A stretch of DNA of 64,000 bases from an uncultured Prevotellaceae bacterium (GTDB lineage: Bacteria; Bacteroidota; Bacteroidia; Bacteroidales; Muribaculaceae), in NCBI GenBank assembly GCA_900318255.1, contig ONJX01000003.1:55317-119316 (forward strand), in the 5' to 3' direction. Of this stretch, positions 19,222 to 25,914 are shown in pieces. The position numbers were made by a program, and so were the translations under genes. The first letter of the stretch is position 1. Every line of letters starts with the position of its first letter. The notes below the pieces were generated by a model. The model saw nothing but the letters and a program-made list of their open reading frames with translations, did no database searches and had not been told where the DNA came from.

Positions 19222-19548
19222 AATCGTTTATCGTTTATGGATTATGGTTTATGGCTGGTGGTTTATCGTTTTTGGAAGACTGTGATGCGATTACAGGCAC
19301 AGCAACCTGTTGACCCTGTTGCCGACAAGGCACGCCTTGTCACTACATAACCATCAACCACTAACCTTCAAGTTTCGCAAAACATTTAATATTATAACGT
19401 AATATGGCGACATATATTTTATTTTAACTCAAGTTTCTAACGCTCAAAACTTTTGAGATAGAATTCGTTGCAATTCGTTTAATTCGTGTGCCGTGTCACT
19501 GCATTTTTGGCTGAAAAAAGAAAAAAAATGAGATTTTTTTCAAAAAAG
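19222..19548. other. Intergenic region with repeats, no gene seen
   Basis: The stretch begins with CGTTTATCGTTTATGGATTA-type direct repeats (19223-19275), which recur at 20570-20615. It contains one GACAAGGCACGCCTTGTC palindrome (19324-19341). The rest is AT-rich and shows no convincing ORF. Confidence 0.6.
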
Positions 19549-19580
19549 TTTTGGTGGTTCAGAAAAAAGTAGTAATTTTG
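19549..19580 (+). promoter_or_regulatory. Promoter of tRNA-Gln and rpsP
   Basis: TTTTGG (19549-19554) and TAATTTTG (19573-19580) are spaced as in the Bacteroidetes consensus. This is the only good promoter seen before the tRNA and rpsP, so the two may share a transcript. Confidence 0.6.
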
Positions 19581-19623
19581 CACCGCAATTGAGAAAAATG
19601 CCATCAGGCGAGACAAGATGTAG

Positions 19624-19643
19624 GGACAAGGCGTGCCTTGTCC
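19624..19643 (+). repeat. Dispersed palindrome GGACAAGGCGTGCCTTGTCC
   Basis: This is one of seven copies in the window of a 20 bp near-palindrome. The others start at 19324, 20721, 38854, 38917, 48248 and 48321. It lies between the promoter and the tRNA gene, so it would be transcribed as a hairpin just upstream of the tRNA. Confidence 0.8.
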
Positions 19644-19684
19644 GAACTAAAAACCTTGCGAGCGTGAGCATTTTATGAAAAAAT

Positions 19685-19758
19685 TGTCCTGTGGTGTAAC
19701 GGTAGCACACCGGATTCTGGTTCCGTTTGCGTGGGTTCGAATCCTACCAGGACAACCA
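19685..19758 (+). tRNA. tRNA-Gln (anticodon CUG), CCA encoded
   Basis: A cloverleaf can be built by hand. The acceptor stem TGTCCTG/CAGGACA has 7 bp. The D-stem is GTGT/GCAC with a loop containing GG. The anticodon stem has the loop TTCTGGT (CUG reads CAG, glutamine); its outermost pair is a C-T mismatch. The variable loop has 4 nt. The T-arm is GTGGG-TTCGAAT-CCTAC. The discriminator A and the CCA tail are encoded. It lies 108 bp upstream of rpsP in the same direction. Confidence 0.93.
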
Positions 19759-19865
19759 AGGGAAGTGGCCACATGTTCGGTCACTTTCTTTTTGAGAAAC
19801 AACATTTTATTAACCGCGGTAGCCCTCAGCGCAGGGCACGCCGCACAAAACAAAACTTATTAAAC

Positions 19866-20459
19866 ATGGCAACAAAAATCAGACTGCAACGTCATGGTCG
19901 CAAAGACTATCCGTTCTATCCCATTGTCATCGCCGATAGCAGGGCACCACGAGATGGTAGATTTATTGAAAGGATTGGTTCGTATAACCCAAACACTAAT
20001 CCTGCTACAATAAGTTTGAATTTCGACAGAGCTCTCTACTGGCTCAACGTGGGCGCTATCCCCACCGACACCGTTCGCAACATCCTCTCGCGCGAAGGCG
20101 TGATGCTGATGAAGCACCTCCAGGGCGGCGTTAAGAAGGGCGCCTTCAACCAAGAAGAGGCTCAACGCCGTTTCGACGCTTGGAAAGCCGAGAAGGACGC
20201 CAAGCTCGAGGCCGTTCGCAACAACGAGCGTGAAAGCAAGAAGGCCGCTACCAAGCAGCGCCTTGAGGACGAGGCCAAGAAGAACGAGGCTAAGGCCGAG
20301 GCCGTAGCACAGAAGCGCGCCGAGATCGCCAAGGCTAAAGCCGAGGCCGAGGCACAGGCTGCCGCCGAGGCACAAGCCGCTGAGGAGGCCGCTAAGGCTG
20401 CCGACGAGGCTCCCGCTGCCGACGCTCCCGCCGCCGAAGAGGCTCCCGCCGCCGAGTAA
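19866..20459 (+). CDS. rpsP: 30S ribosomal protein S16 with long Ala/Glu/Lys tail
   Basis: The start is placed at the ATG at 19866 ([21 protein letters not shown]), giving 197 residues. An in-frame ATG further upstream would run through the tRNA gene and is not credible. Residues 1-85 are the S16 fold ([23 protein letters not shown] is conserved). The remaining about 110 residues are a charged, then Ala/Glu-rich helix and tail. Such tails are common in Bacteroidetes S16, whereas E. coli S16 has only 82 residues. S16 is an assembly protein of the small subunit. The next genes usual in other phyla (rimM, trmD) are absent. Confidence 0.96.
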   Translation: MATKIRLQRHGRKDYPFYPIVIADSRAPRDGRFIERIGSYNPNTNPATISLNFDRALYWLNVGAIPTDTVRNILSREGVMLMKHLQGGVKKGAFNQEEAQRRFDAWKAEKDAKLEAVRNNERESKKAATKQRLEDEAKKNEAKAEAVAQKRAEIAKAKAEAEAQAAAEAQAAEEAAKAADEAPAADAPAAEEAPAAE

Positions 20460-20525
20460 CACACTGCGCGTGGCACGCCACAGCCTCTCTAGGTGTGGCA
20501 CTTCTTACTTGATTAACTTATAAGG

Positions 20526-20561
20526 CAACGCCCTGACGGAGTACATCCCGCCAGGGCGTTG
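20526..20561 (+). terminator. Hairpin after rpsP, terminator-like
   Basis: CAACGCCCTG (20526-20535) pairs perfectly with CAGGGCGTTG (20552-20561), and an inner CGG/CCG extends the stem. A strong T-run does not follow, so termination is likely but not certain. Confidence 0.6.
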
Positions 20562-21011
20562 TCTCATCGTTTATCGTGTATGGTTTATGGTTTGTCGTTT
20601 ATCGTTTATGGAAGACAGTGGTGAGATTATGGGCATTACAGCCTGTTTTAGCTTCAACCGGAGGCTGAAGAGCGGGGACGGTGGTTCGGGGATCGTGGAT
20701 CGGGGATTGGGGTGATGTAGGGACAAGGCGTGCCTTGTCCGCCCCGCCCGACCTGTCCACCCCGTCCGGCCTGTCCGCCACGCCCGACCTGTCCGACCTG
20801 TCCGCCCCGTCCGCCCTGTCCGCCCCGCCCGACATGTACAGCCTGTCCGACCTGTCCGACCTCTCCATCCTTTCCAAAAATCCAGAAAAATAAATCCTTA
20901 AATTACCTTAAATTTCGTACCACAAAAGATAATCTATCCTAAATGAACCAAAATGAACGATATTTGCACCTAATTGCTATTAATATTGCTCATTTCCACA
21001 ATTTTAATCTC
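20562..21011 (+). repeat. Repeat-filled intergenic region, including a C-rich tandem array
   Basis: In order the region holds CGTTTATCG/GGTTTATGG repeats (20570-20615), GATCGGGGATTG-type repeats (20690-20712) and one dispersed palindrome (20721-20740). At 20741-20868 there is a tandem array of about a dozen CCGCCCGACCTGT or CTGTCCGAC units. Open frames across it (for example 20681-20893) have only Pro/Ser/Leu/Asp-type composition and are not accepted as genes. Confidence 0.75.
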
Positions 21012-21042
21012 TTGCAAACCACGACTAATATACTTATTTTTG
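21012..21042 (+). promoter_or_regulatory. Promoter for the 21241-22184 operon
   Basis: TTG (21012-21014) and TATTTTTG (21035-21042) are separated by 20 bp. No other good promoter is seen before the three closely spaced plus-strand genes. The leader would be about 190 nt. Confidence 0.55.
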
Positions 21043-21240
21043 CAAGCAAAACCACCCCCAGTGGTGACAGTTTGAAAGCATTTCGCACAAAATCCCGGCA
21101 CAAAGAGCCCTGCCGCCCCGCTAAAAACCATCACCATCCAAACGAGGTCAAAAACTAATAACAAAACTCTAAGAACCGTCAGAACGAGGCGAAAGCCGAA
21201 AATCCTGAAAAAGAGTAGGCAAGAAAATTGATTATTGATT

Positions 21241-21414
21241 ATGTTGTACATTAATGAAGATTATAATCCAGACGAACAGATGTTAGATTCTCACATTCAA
21301 GATTGTGAGGATCTGGTTTCTATTATTCAAGAAAAACTTGATAAAATGAAATTCACAATCTCTTCGATGAAAGATGAGCTTGCACAATTGAAATCAGAAA
21401 AGAAATCAAAATAA
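21241..21414 (+). CDS. Small coiled-coil protein, unknown
   Basis: The ATG at 21241 opens a 57-residue ORF (MLYINEDYNPDEQMLDSHIQ at the start). The C-terminal two thirds have a heptad-like pattern (LVSIIQEKLDKMKFTISSMK) and a Lys-rich end, so a short coiled coil is likely. It ends 20 bp before the next gene on the same strand, which supports a real operon member. I do not recognise the family. Confidence 0.5.
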   Translation: MLYINEDYNPDEQMLDSHIQDCEDLVSIIQEKLDKMKFTISSMKDELAQLKSEKKSK

Positions 21415-21434
21415 TTAATTAAAAACTTTATAAC

Positions 21435-22172
21435 ATGAGACTCAAAACACCAACTATCAAGGGGAAAATGGGTGTGTACCCGGCACCTACACTGCCACCT
21501 TCCCCTAAATTATTGACACTTACCGACCTTGTCAATGATTACATCAAGCCAAAAGGTAAAAGAGCATGGCGCATTACCTATGGTAATTGTTTGTTATTGA
21601 AAAACGGGGCACCTGTCAGCACTTTGCAATTACCTAATGACCCTATCACTATCAGTGTATATGGTCTTCATTGGGACAGCAAGCGCAATCTCTTTGTGCC
21701 TATGGATGGACACCAGCGTCGCATAGCTGGTTCTCTGCCATCAATCATTAAGGAGTTAAAACGGCATCAGCAGCGCAAAGTGAAACCCTTGACTTTTAGC
21801 ACATTTGAAGACCTTTTTGACTTTGTTGCAAATGTTGCTTCTGCCGTCCGCTCAAACACTCCAAACTTCAAGTTTGGACCTTTGGCTAATTATGACATCG
21901 CAGGACGTCTTGCTGTGGTATTGCAAGCACCTGGTCCCAAGGACATAATCTATTTTCAAGCTGGTGCGATGGAAGGAATAAATAACCTTTTTGCCAACGC
22001 TAATATGAAAAAGCCAAAGAAGGCTCGTGCAAACGTGAGCAACTACACAATCAGATATGATTATTTGGTGTCGATTCCACAGTTCGCACCTCTCAAAAAA
22101 CTCACTGCTGGTGAGATAGAAGACCTATGCTGTATTTGCAGCGGTCAACTTAGAAATGTTTCACTTCCATAA
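21435..22172 (+). CDS. Unrecognised 245-residue protein
   Basis: No family is recognised. The protein has no signal peptide or membrane helix, so it is probably cytoplasmic. It has a basic middle section (IIKELKRHQQRKVKP) and a basic KKPKKAR segment near residue 195. The C-terminus contains CCICSG, which alone is not a proven metal site. It lies 20 bp after the 57-residue gene and only 11 bp before the start of the giant surface-protein gene, so the three are probably co-transcribed. Codon use resembles the AT-richer accessory genes, not the ribosomal or mre genes. Confidence 0.7.
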   Translation: MRLKTPTIKGKMGVYPAPTLPPSPKLLTLTDLVNDYIKPKGKRAWRITYGNCLLLKNGAPVSTLQLPNDPITISVYGLHWDSKRNLFVPMDGHQRRIAGSLPSIIKELKRHQQRKVKPLTFSTFEDLFDFVANVASAVRSNTPNFKFGPLANYDIAGRLAVVLQAPGPKDIIYFQAGAMEGINNLFANANMKKPKKARANVSNYTIRYDYLVSIPQFAPLKKLTAGEIEDLCCICSGQLRNVSLP

Positions 22173-22183
22173 ACATAAAAAAT

Positions 22184-23068
22184 ATGAAACGACTAACTAA
22201 ATTTTTACAGCGACTTGTACTCCTGACTATAGTGGCAATGCTTCCACAACTGGCGAGTGCTCATGACTTTGTGGTCGATGGCATTTATTACTTGAAAAAC
22301 GGCAACGAGGCTACTGTGACATATAAAGGAAATAGTTATAGTTCTTATGACAATGAATACTCAGGTAACGTGAATATACCCTCTACTGTAACCTATAATG
22401 GCACTACTTACGATGTGACAGCTATTGGCGAATATGCCTTCTATAATTGTACTGGCTTGCAATCGGTGAACATCCCCAACTCGGTGATTACGATTGGGGA
22501 AAGAGCCTTCTATAATTGCAATAACTTGAAGTTCTATGTGCTTACCATCCCCAACTCAGTAAAGAACATTAATGTTCACGCTTTCCATGGTTGCACTGCT
22601 TTGCAAACAGTGAATTTTGGAAACTCTTTAGAAGCAATTTCTGGTGCTGCTTTTAAAGGCTGTACAAGGTTAAAAAACATAAATATACCTAATTCTGTAA
22701 CATGGCTTGGAGGAAACGCTTTCGCTGATTGCACAAGTTTGACAACAGTTACAATTGGTGAATCGGTGACAGGAATTGGAGAAGATAGGCCATTTAATGG
22801 TTGCACTGCTTTGAAAACAGTGAATTGGAACGCAAAATCGTGTCCCGATTTCTCCCAAGCTTCAACATCACCATTCTATGAATTGACAGGTATAACAACC
22901 TTCAATTTTGGCAGCTCGGTACAAAAAATTCCAGCTTATCTATGCCAAGGCATGACAGGAATAACATCTATAACAATTCCAGCATCTGTTACTACAAATG
23001 CCATAAACTTCATACATTCTAAAACATTACATTTCAGTCTATTATATCCACAAAAACCCATTTGTTAA
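22184..23068 (+). CDS. 5' part of a giant BspA-like LRR surface protein, split by the mobile element
   Basis: The ATG at 22184 gives a signal peptide (LVLLTIVAMLPQLASAHD). It is followed by LRR_5 (BspA-type) repeats such as AIGEYAFYNCTGLQSVNIPNSV. Host coding sequence ends at 22992, codon 269-270, in the middle of a repeat (ITSITIPASVT). The last 25 codons and the stop at 23068 lie inside the mobile element (TNAINFIHSKTLHFSLLYPQ...). The rest of the protein is at 31373-36529 in the same reading frame. In the present arrangement the product would be a truncated secreted LRR fragment of 294 residues. BspA-like repeats bind host or bacterial surface ligands in characterised members. Confidence 0.9.
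   Translation: MKRLTKFLQRLVLLTIVAMLPQLASAHDFVVDGIYYLKNGNEATVTYKGNSYSSYDNEYSGNVNIPSTVTYNGTTYDVTAIGEYAFYNCTGLQSVNIPNSVITIGERAFYNCNNLKFYVLTIPNSVKNINVHAFHGCTALQTVNFGNSLEAISGAAFKGCTRLKNINIPNSVTWLGGNAFADCTSLTTVTIGESVTGIGEDRPFNGCTALKTVNWNAKSCPDFSQASTSPFYELTGITTFNFGSSVQKIPAYLCQGMTGITSITIPASVTTNAINFIHSKTLHFSLLYPQKPIC
22976..23019 (+). other. attL, left junction of the element
   Basis: Host half-site (ATTCCAGCATCTGTT at 22976-22990), then the shared AC (22991-22992), then the element half-site. The element half-site ends in the arm TTCATACATTC (23009-23019). This arm is the reverse complement of GAATGTATGAA at the right end, and each arm lies exactly 16 nt from the AC. Confidence 0.82.
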
Positions 23069-23164
23069 TGTTTGTTAAATAGTTTTTTGAGCTGTCACAG
23101 GGGCTATTTTAACCTTAAATCAATCTATTTTTAATCTCACTCACCAAACAAAACACATAAAAAA

Positions 23165-23191
23165 ACCACTCTACTAATTTAGTAAAGTGGT
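23165..23191 (-). terminator. Terminator of the minus-strand gene chain of the element
   Basis: ACCACTCTACTAA (23165-23177) pairs with TTAGTAAAGTGGT (23179-23191) with one mismatch. On the minus strand it is followed by a T-run (23158-23164). It lies 110 bp after the last element gene and would also stop transcripts before they reach the left junction. Confidence 0.85.
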
Positions 23192-23300
23192 CAAAAAACC
23201 TCTCAAACCCAAAAAGAATAATAGTATTTTAGAAGAGCCAAAAAGACTTTATAATGAGGTTTTTTATAAAGAAGAAATAACCATCTAATGAAAAATGATA

Positions 23301-23972
23301 TTATTTCAATTTGTGTATCTCTCTAACAAAATCTTGTAGTCTTAAATTAGTGCAAAATCTACCTTTATTAGTGTTGATGGTAAACAAATTCTTTAACCCT
23401 AATTTATTTAATTCTTCAATCTCATTATTTATGTTTTTGAGAATTTCTAATGCCTTTTGTTGTTTGTCGTTTTTGGTTGTATAAGTTAACTCTTGCATCA
23501 TTGTTAAACTCTCATTTTCGTTAATAACAAACACGTCTTTATCATCGTCAAATGTAATAAATCTCTCTGCAAATTTCATAAAATCATATCTCAATGTTAT
23601 AATAGGCGAGTTATGGTTAACTACTAACATCCCTTGTTCACGAGTATAAAACATCTTTTCTTTTAAGTCATTAAAATAACTTGTTAACATTTCCTCATTA
23701 TTAAATGGGTTTTGCTCGTTTAATATCTTGTTTAACTCACCTTTTACGAGATTATTAATTATGTCCTTTTTATTGTTATTGTGACTTTCATTGTAAAACG
23801 TTAGATAAAATGCTATTTGATGGCTCAAATATGCGTTATATTTCTTTATTGTTATATAGTTAGCGTTAAGTGCATCTAAACATTTATGTATCATTTTAAT
23901 ATTAGATTTAATTTTACTCTCATTTTTATATATGATACTATCTACTAAACCTTTTTCATTATCTTTTTTCAT
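23301..23972 (-). CDS. Element protein, 223 residues, paralogue of its upstream neighbour
   Basis: The family is unrecognised. The protein is Lys/Asn/Ile-rich and mostly helical, with no signal or membrane segment. Residues about 25-85 (HKCLDALNANYITIKKYNAY, then FYLTFYNES) resemble the start of the 173-residue protein next door. Both also contain a YDF(x)nRF stretch in the second half (RYDFMKFAERF here). The ATG overlaps the TGA of the upstream gene by 4 nt, so the two are translationally coupled. It is the last gene of the element's chain. The paralogy suggests partners or a duplicated DNA/RNA-binding function, but that is inference. Confidence 0.75.
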   Translation of the reverse strand: MKKDNEKGLVDSIIYKNESKIKSNIKMIHKCLDALNANYITIKKYNAYLSHQIAFYLTFYNESHNNNKKDIINNLVKGELNKILNEQNPFNNEEMLTSYFNDLKEKMFYTREQGMLVVNHNSPIITLRYDFMKFAERFITFDDDKDVFVINENESLTMMQELTYTTKNDKQQKALEILKNINNEIEELNKLGLKNLFTINTNKGRFCTNLRLQDFVREIHKLK

Positions 23973-24490
23973 TTCTCTATCTCCTCTTTTTTATCATTAT
24001 TTTGTGTTTGATTTTCTGTTTGTTTAAATCTTGAATTTACGTATTTCTCAACATCTTTAAAATCGTACTCAAACGTTTTTGTTTGGTCGTTTAGGTGGCA
24101 TAACTCAATTACTTTATTCTCGCTAATGTAACCTCTTCCCGCACTTGCTAAAATGAGTTTAAAAATTACATCGTCAATTTTAAATTTAAAACCGCTACTC
24201 TTTAATTTTTTCCAAATGTCGCTAAATTTGTCTAACAAAGTATTTTGAGATATTAATTTAAAATTAGTTTGGGTTTTCCAAAAATCTAAAATTTCAGCCT
24301 TTAATATTTTGGCTCGTCTATCATTATAATATGATGTATAAAGGCTTAAGTTTTTAACAACCATCTCATTAATTAATTTGTCGCTTGTTACCTCTTTAAT
24401 TATCTTGTAATTATGATTGAGTATATTACAAGCCTTGTTAATTATGCCTTCAACATCTTTTAATATCTTATCTTTTTCCTCATTTTTCAT
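23969..24490 (-). CDS. Element protein, 173 residues, paralogue of the 223-residue protein
   Basis: The family is unrecognised. It is a helical, charged, cytoplasmic-looking protein. The N-terminal part (INKACNILNHNYKIIKEV, then LSLYTSYYNDRRAKILKAEI) lines up with the downstream 223-residue protein, as does FEYDFKDVEKYVNSRF near the end. This gene ends in TGA within an ATGA overlap. Most other element genes end in TAA, so TGA is used as a normal stop in this element. Confidence 0.75.
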   Translation of the reverse strand: MKNEEKDKILKDVEGIINKACNILNHNYKIIKEVTSDKLINEMVVKNLSLYTSYYNDRRAKILKAEILDFWKTQTNFKLISQNTLLDKFSDIWKKLKSSGFKFKIDDVIFKLILASAGRGYISENKVIELCHLNDQTKTFEYDFKDVEKYVNSRFKQTENQTQNNDKKEEIEK

Positions 24491-24518
24491 CGCTGTTATT
24501 TCCCTTAAAATTGTTATT

Positions 24519-24707
24519 TTACATTTCTTTAAGTAATGCCTTCATCTGTTTGTAAGTGGCTAATAATCTCTTTTCATTCTCTGTTAGTTTGCCCTCTTCT
24601 TTTCTTAAAATTCTGTCGTGCATCTCTGCCATCGCTCTCCATTCTTTAACATTCTCAGGGGTTATTACTCTACTCTCAACGTTGTTTGGTAAAATTCTCT
24701 TTTCCAT
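24519..24707 (-). CDS. Small helical element protein, 62 residues
   Basis: The protein begins MEKRILPNNVESRVITPENV and continues with charged helices (LTENEKRLLATYKQMKALL). It has no membrane segment and no recognised family. The size and charge would suit a small regulatory or DNA-binding helper, but nothing specific supports that. It is tightly packed: 28 bp before the next gene and 5 bp after the previous stop. Confidence 0.6.
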   Translation of the reverse strand: MEKRILPNNVESRVITPENVKEWRAMAEMHDRILRKEEGKLTENEKRLLATYKQMKALLKEM

Positions 24708-24712
24708 TTTAA

Positions 24713-24880
24713 TTAATTGTTTATACTTTTATTTTCTAATCTTTTATAATTCTCGCACCCTCTGCACTCTATAACGTGCGTGTTATTGTGTTTGTAGTTA
24801 TCTGTCATCATTATTGATAATAGGCTTATTGTTTGTACTATTATCATCGCTAAAATACTCAATATTAACGCTGTTTCCAT
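24713..24880 (-). CDS. Small membrane protein, 55 residues, with CxxC
   Basis: The ATG at 24880 opens a 55-residue ORF. The N-terminal 25 residues (METALILSILAMIIVQTISL...) form one membrane helix. The polar tail holds VIECRGCENY, a CxxC pair. The next upstream gene (24903-25100) also starts with a single membrane helix of similar composition, so the two may be related. The function is unknown. The tight spacing within the chain is the main support. Confidence 0.55.
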   Translation of the reverse strand: METALILSILAMIIVQTISLLSIMMTDNYKHNNTHVIECRGCENYKRLENKSINN

Positions 24881-24902
24881 TTGTTTATCAATTATTTAGG
24901 TG

Positions 24903-25100
24903 TTATTTAATTTCTTCATTACGCGTTCTATACTCTATATTATGCACTCTCGCATTATGTAGTAATGTGTGAGAATTTACGTTATTCTCTAACATCTTTA
25001 ATATGCGTAATAATTCTTTATACATCTTTGCAGTTACACTGTAGTTAATCGCTACTATCGCCATTGCTACTAATACTAATACTAAAATCGTTGCTGTCAT
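24903..25100 (-). CDS. Small membrane protein, 65 residues
   Basis: Residues 2-21 (TATILVLVLVAMAIVAINYS) form a membrane helix, followed by an amphipathic, partly coiled tail (KMYKELLRILKMLENNV). The family is unrecognised. Holin-like, toxin-like or anchor roles are all possible, and none is shown by the sequence. It follows the 54-residue gene by 19 bp. Confidence 0.6.
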   Translation of the reverse strand: MTATILVLVLVAMAIVAINYSVTAKMYKELLRILKMLENNVNSHTLLHNARVHNIEYRTRNEEIK

Positions 25101-25119
25101 TTCTTCTAATTTTTAAAGT

Positions 25120-25284
25120 TTATATTTGTGGATATTTTAAACAATACTCTGCTAACATCTCTGTTACTCTTTTATTGCGTTTATCGTTTTTGTTTTTGGG
25201 TGTTAACATCGTGTGTTGTTTGTTAGTTTGTTCTTCATTCTCTTTATTTGCTTTTCTAAAAATTGTTTTAAATTTGCTTAACAT
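25120..25284 (-). CDS. Small basic element protein, 54 residues
   Basis: The ATG at 25284 gives a 54-residue, strongly basic protein (MLSKFKTIFRKANKENEEQT at the start, NKNDKRNKRVTEMLAEYCLK later). It may bind nucleic acid through charge, but there is no recognisable fold. It fits exactly between its neighbours, with 14 bp upstream and 19 bp downstream, which supports it as a gene. Confidence 0.5.
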   Translation of the reverse strand: MLSKFKTIFRKANKENEEQTNKQHTMLTPKNKNDKRNKRVTEMLAEYCLKYPQI

Positions 25285-25298
25285 ATTGTTTATATGTT

Positions 25299-25535
25299 TT
25301 ATTTATTATTTTTTATATAGTGTTCTCTCTGTGCCTTCTTCATTGTCGCTAATGTTAACATCATCTCAATCGCTACTAATTGAGCCATTATATTAACATT
25401 TTGTTCATCATTTTGTAAATCTTTATTGAGTTTAATTTTGCGCTCTCTAAACTCTATAATCTCATTGTCATCTATATAAGAGTCTCGCACAATCTCAATT
25501 AATTTAATAAATGTATTCTCGTTGTCGTTTGTCAT
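25299..25535 (-). CDS. Small acidic-basic helical element protein, 78 residues
   Basis: The protein is predicted all-helical (FIKLIEIVRDSYIDDNEIIE, then FRERKIKLNKDLQ) with a hydrophobic middle (NIMAQLVAIEMMLTLATMKK). The family is unrecognised. The middle segment is similar to the C-terminal part of the interrupted frame just upstream (VEMQIAVKAQIAVMAIKEQN), so these two may be duplicates. It lies 8 bp after that frame. Confidence 0.6.
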   Translation of the reverse strand: MTNDNENTFIKLIEIVRDSYIDDNEIIEFRERKIKLNKDLQNDEQNVNIMAQLVAIEMMLTLATMKKAQREHYIKNNK

Positions 25536-25543
25536 ATCTAATT

Positions 25544-25765
25544 TTATTTTTTGTTATTATTTTGTTCCTTTATCGCCATTACTGCGATTTGTGCTTTTAC
25601 CGCTATTTGCATCTCTACTACATCTTTATTATAATCTTCATTACTCATTAAATAATATAGTAAATCTTCTATATCATTTAGTTTATAAAATGTAGTCTCG
25701 TTTACTCATTTTTCATTTGCTATTTTGAGCAAATTTAGTAATGTCTTTTTAGTCTCTTTTTCCAT
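25544..25765 (-). pseudogene. Small element frame interrupted by an in-frame TGA
   Basis: From the ATG at 25765 a 73-residue reading is possible if the TGA at 25706-25708 is passed over: MEKETKKTLLNLLKIANEK, stop, then VNETTFYKLNDIEDLLYYLM and so on to TAA at 25544. Both halves are helical and fit the size of the neighbouring genes. The part after TGA has no good start codon until an ATG deep inside it. A nonsense mutation is the simplest reading. Stop-codon readthrough is possible but unsupported, since TGA ends another gene of the element. Confidence 0.5.
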
Positions 25766-25914
25766 AATAAATTATTCTTTTTAGTGTTTTATTTTTGCTT
25801 TTCTAATAATAAATAGTTTTAACTTCTTAAAAAGTTATCATTTTCTCAATATTTTTTTAATTTTTTTATTTACTTATTTGTTTAAGAGTTTATTATAATA
25901 ATAATTTTTTATTA

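Noticed and set aside
20681..20942. Pro/Ser/Leu-rich frames across the C-rich array
   Set aside because: Composition follows the DNA repeat in all frames; both strands are open.
20943..21158. 71-residue frame in front of the 21241 operon
   Set aside because: It contains the promoter of the operon, has no coding-like composition and no operon spacing.
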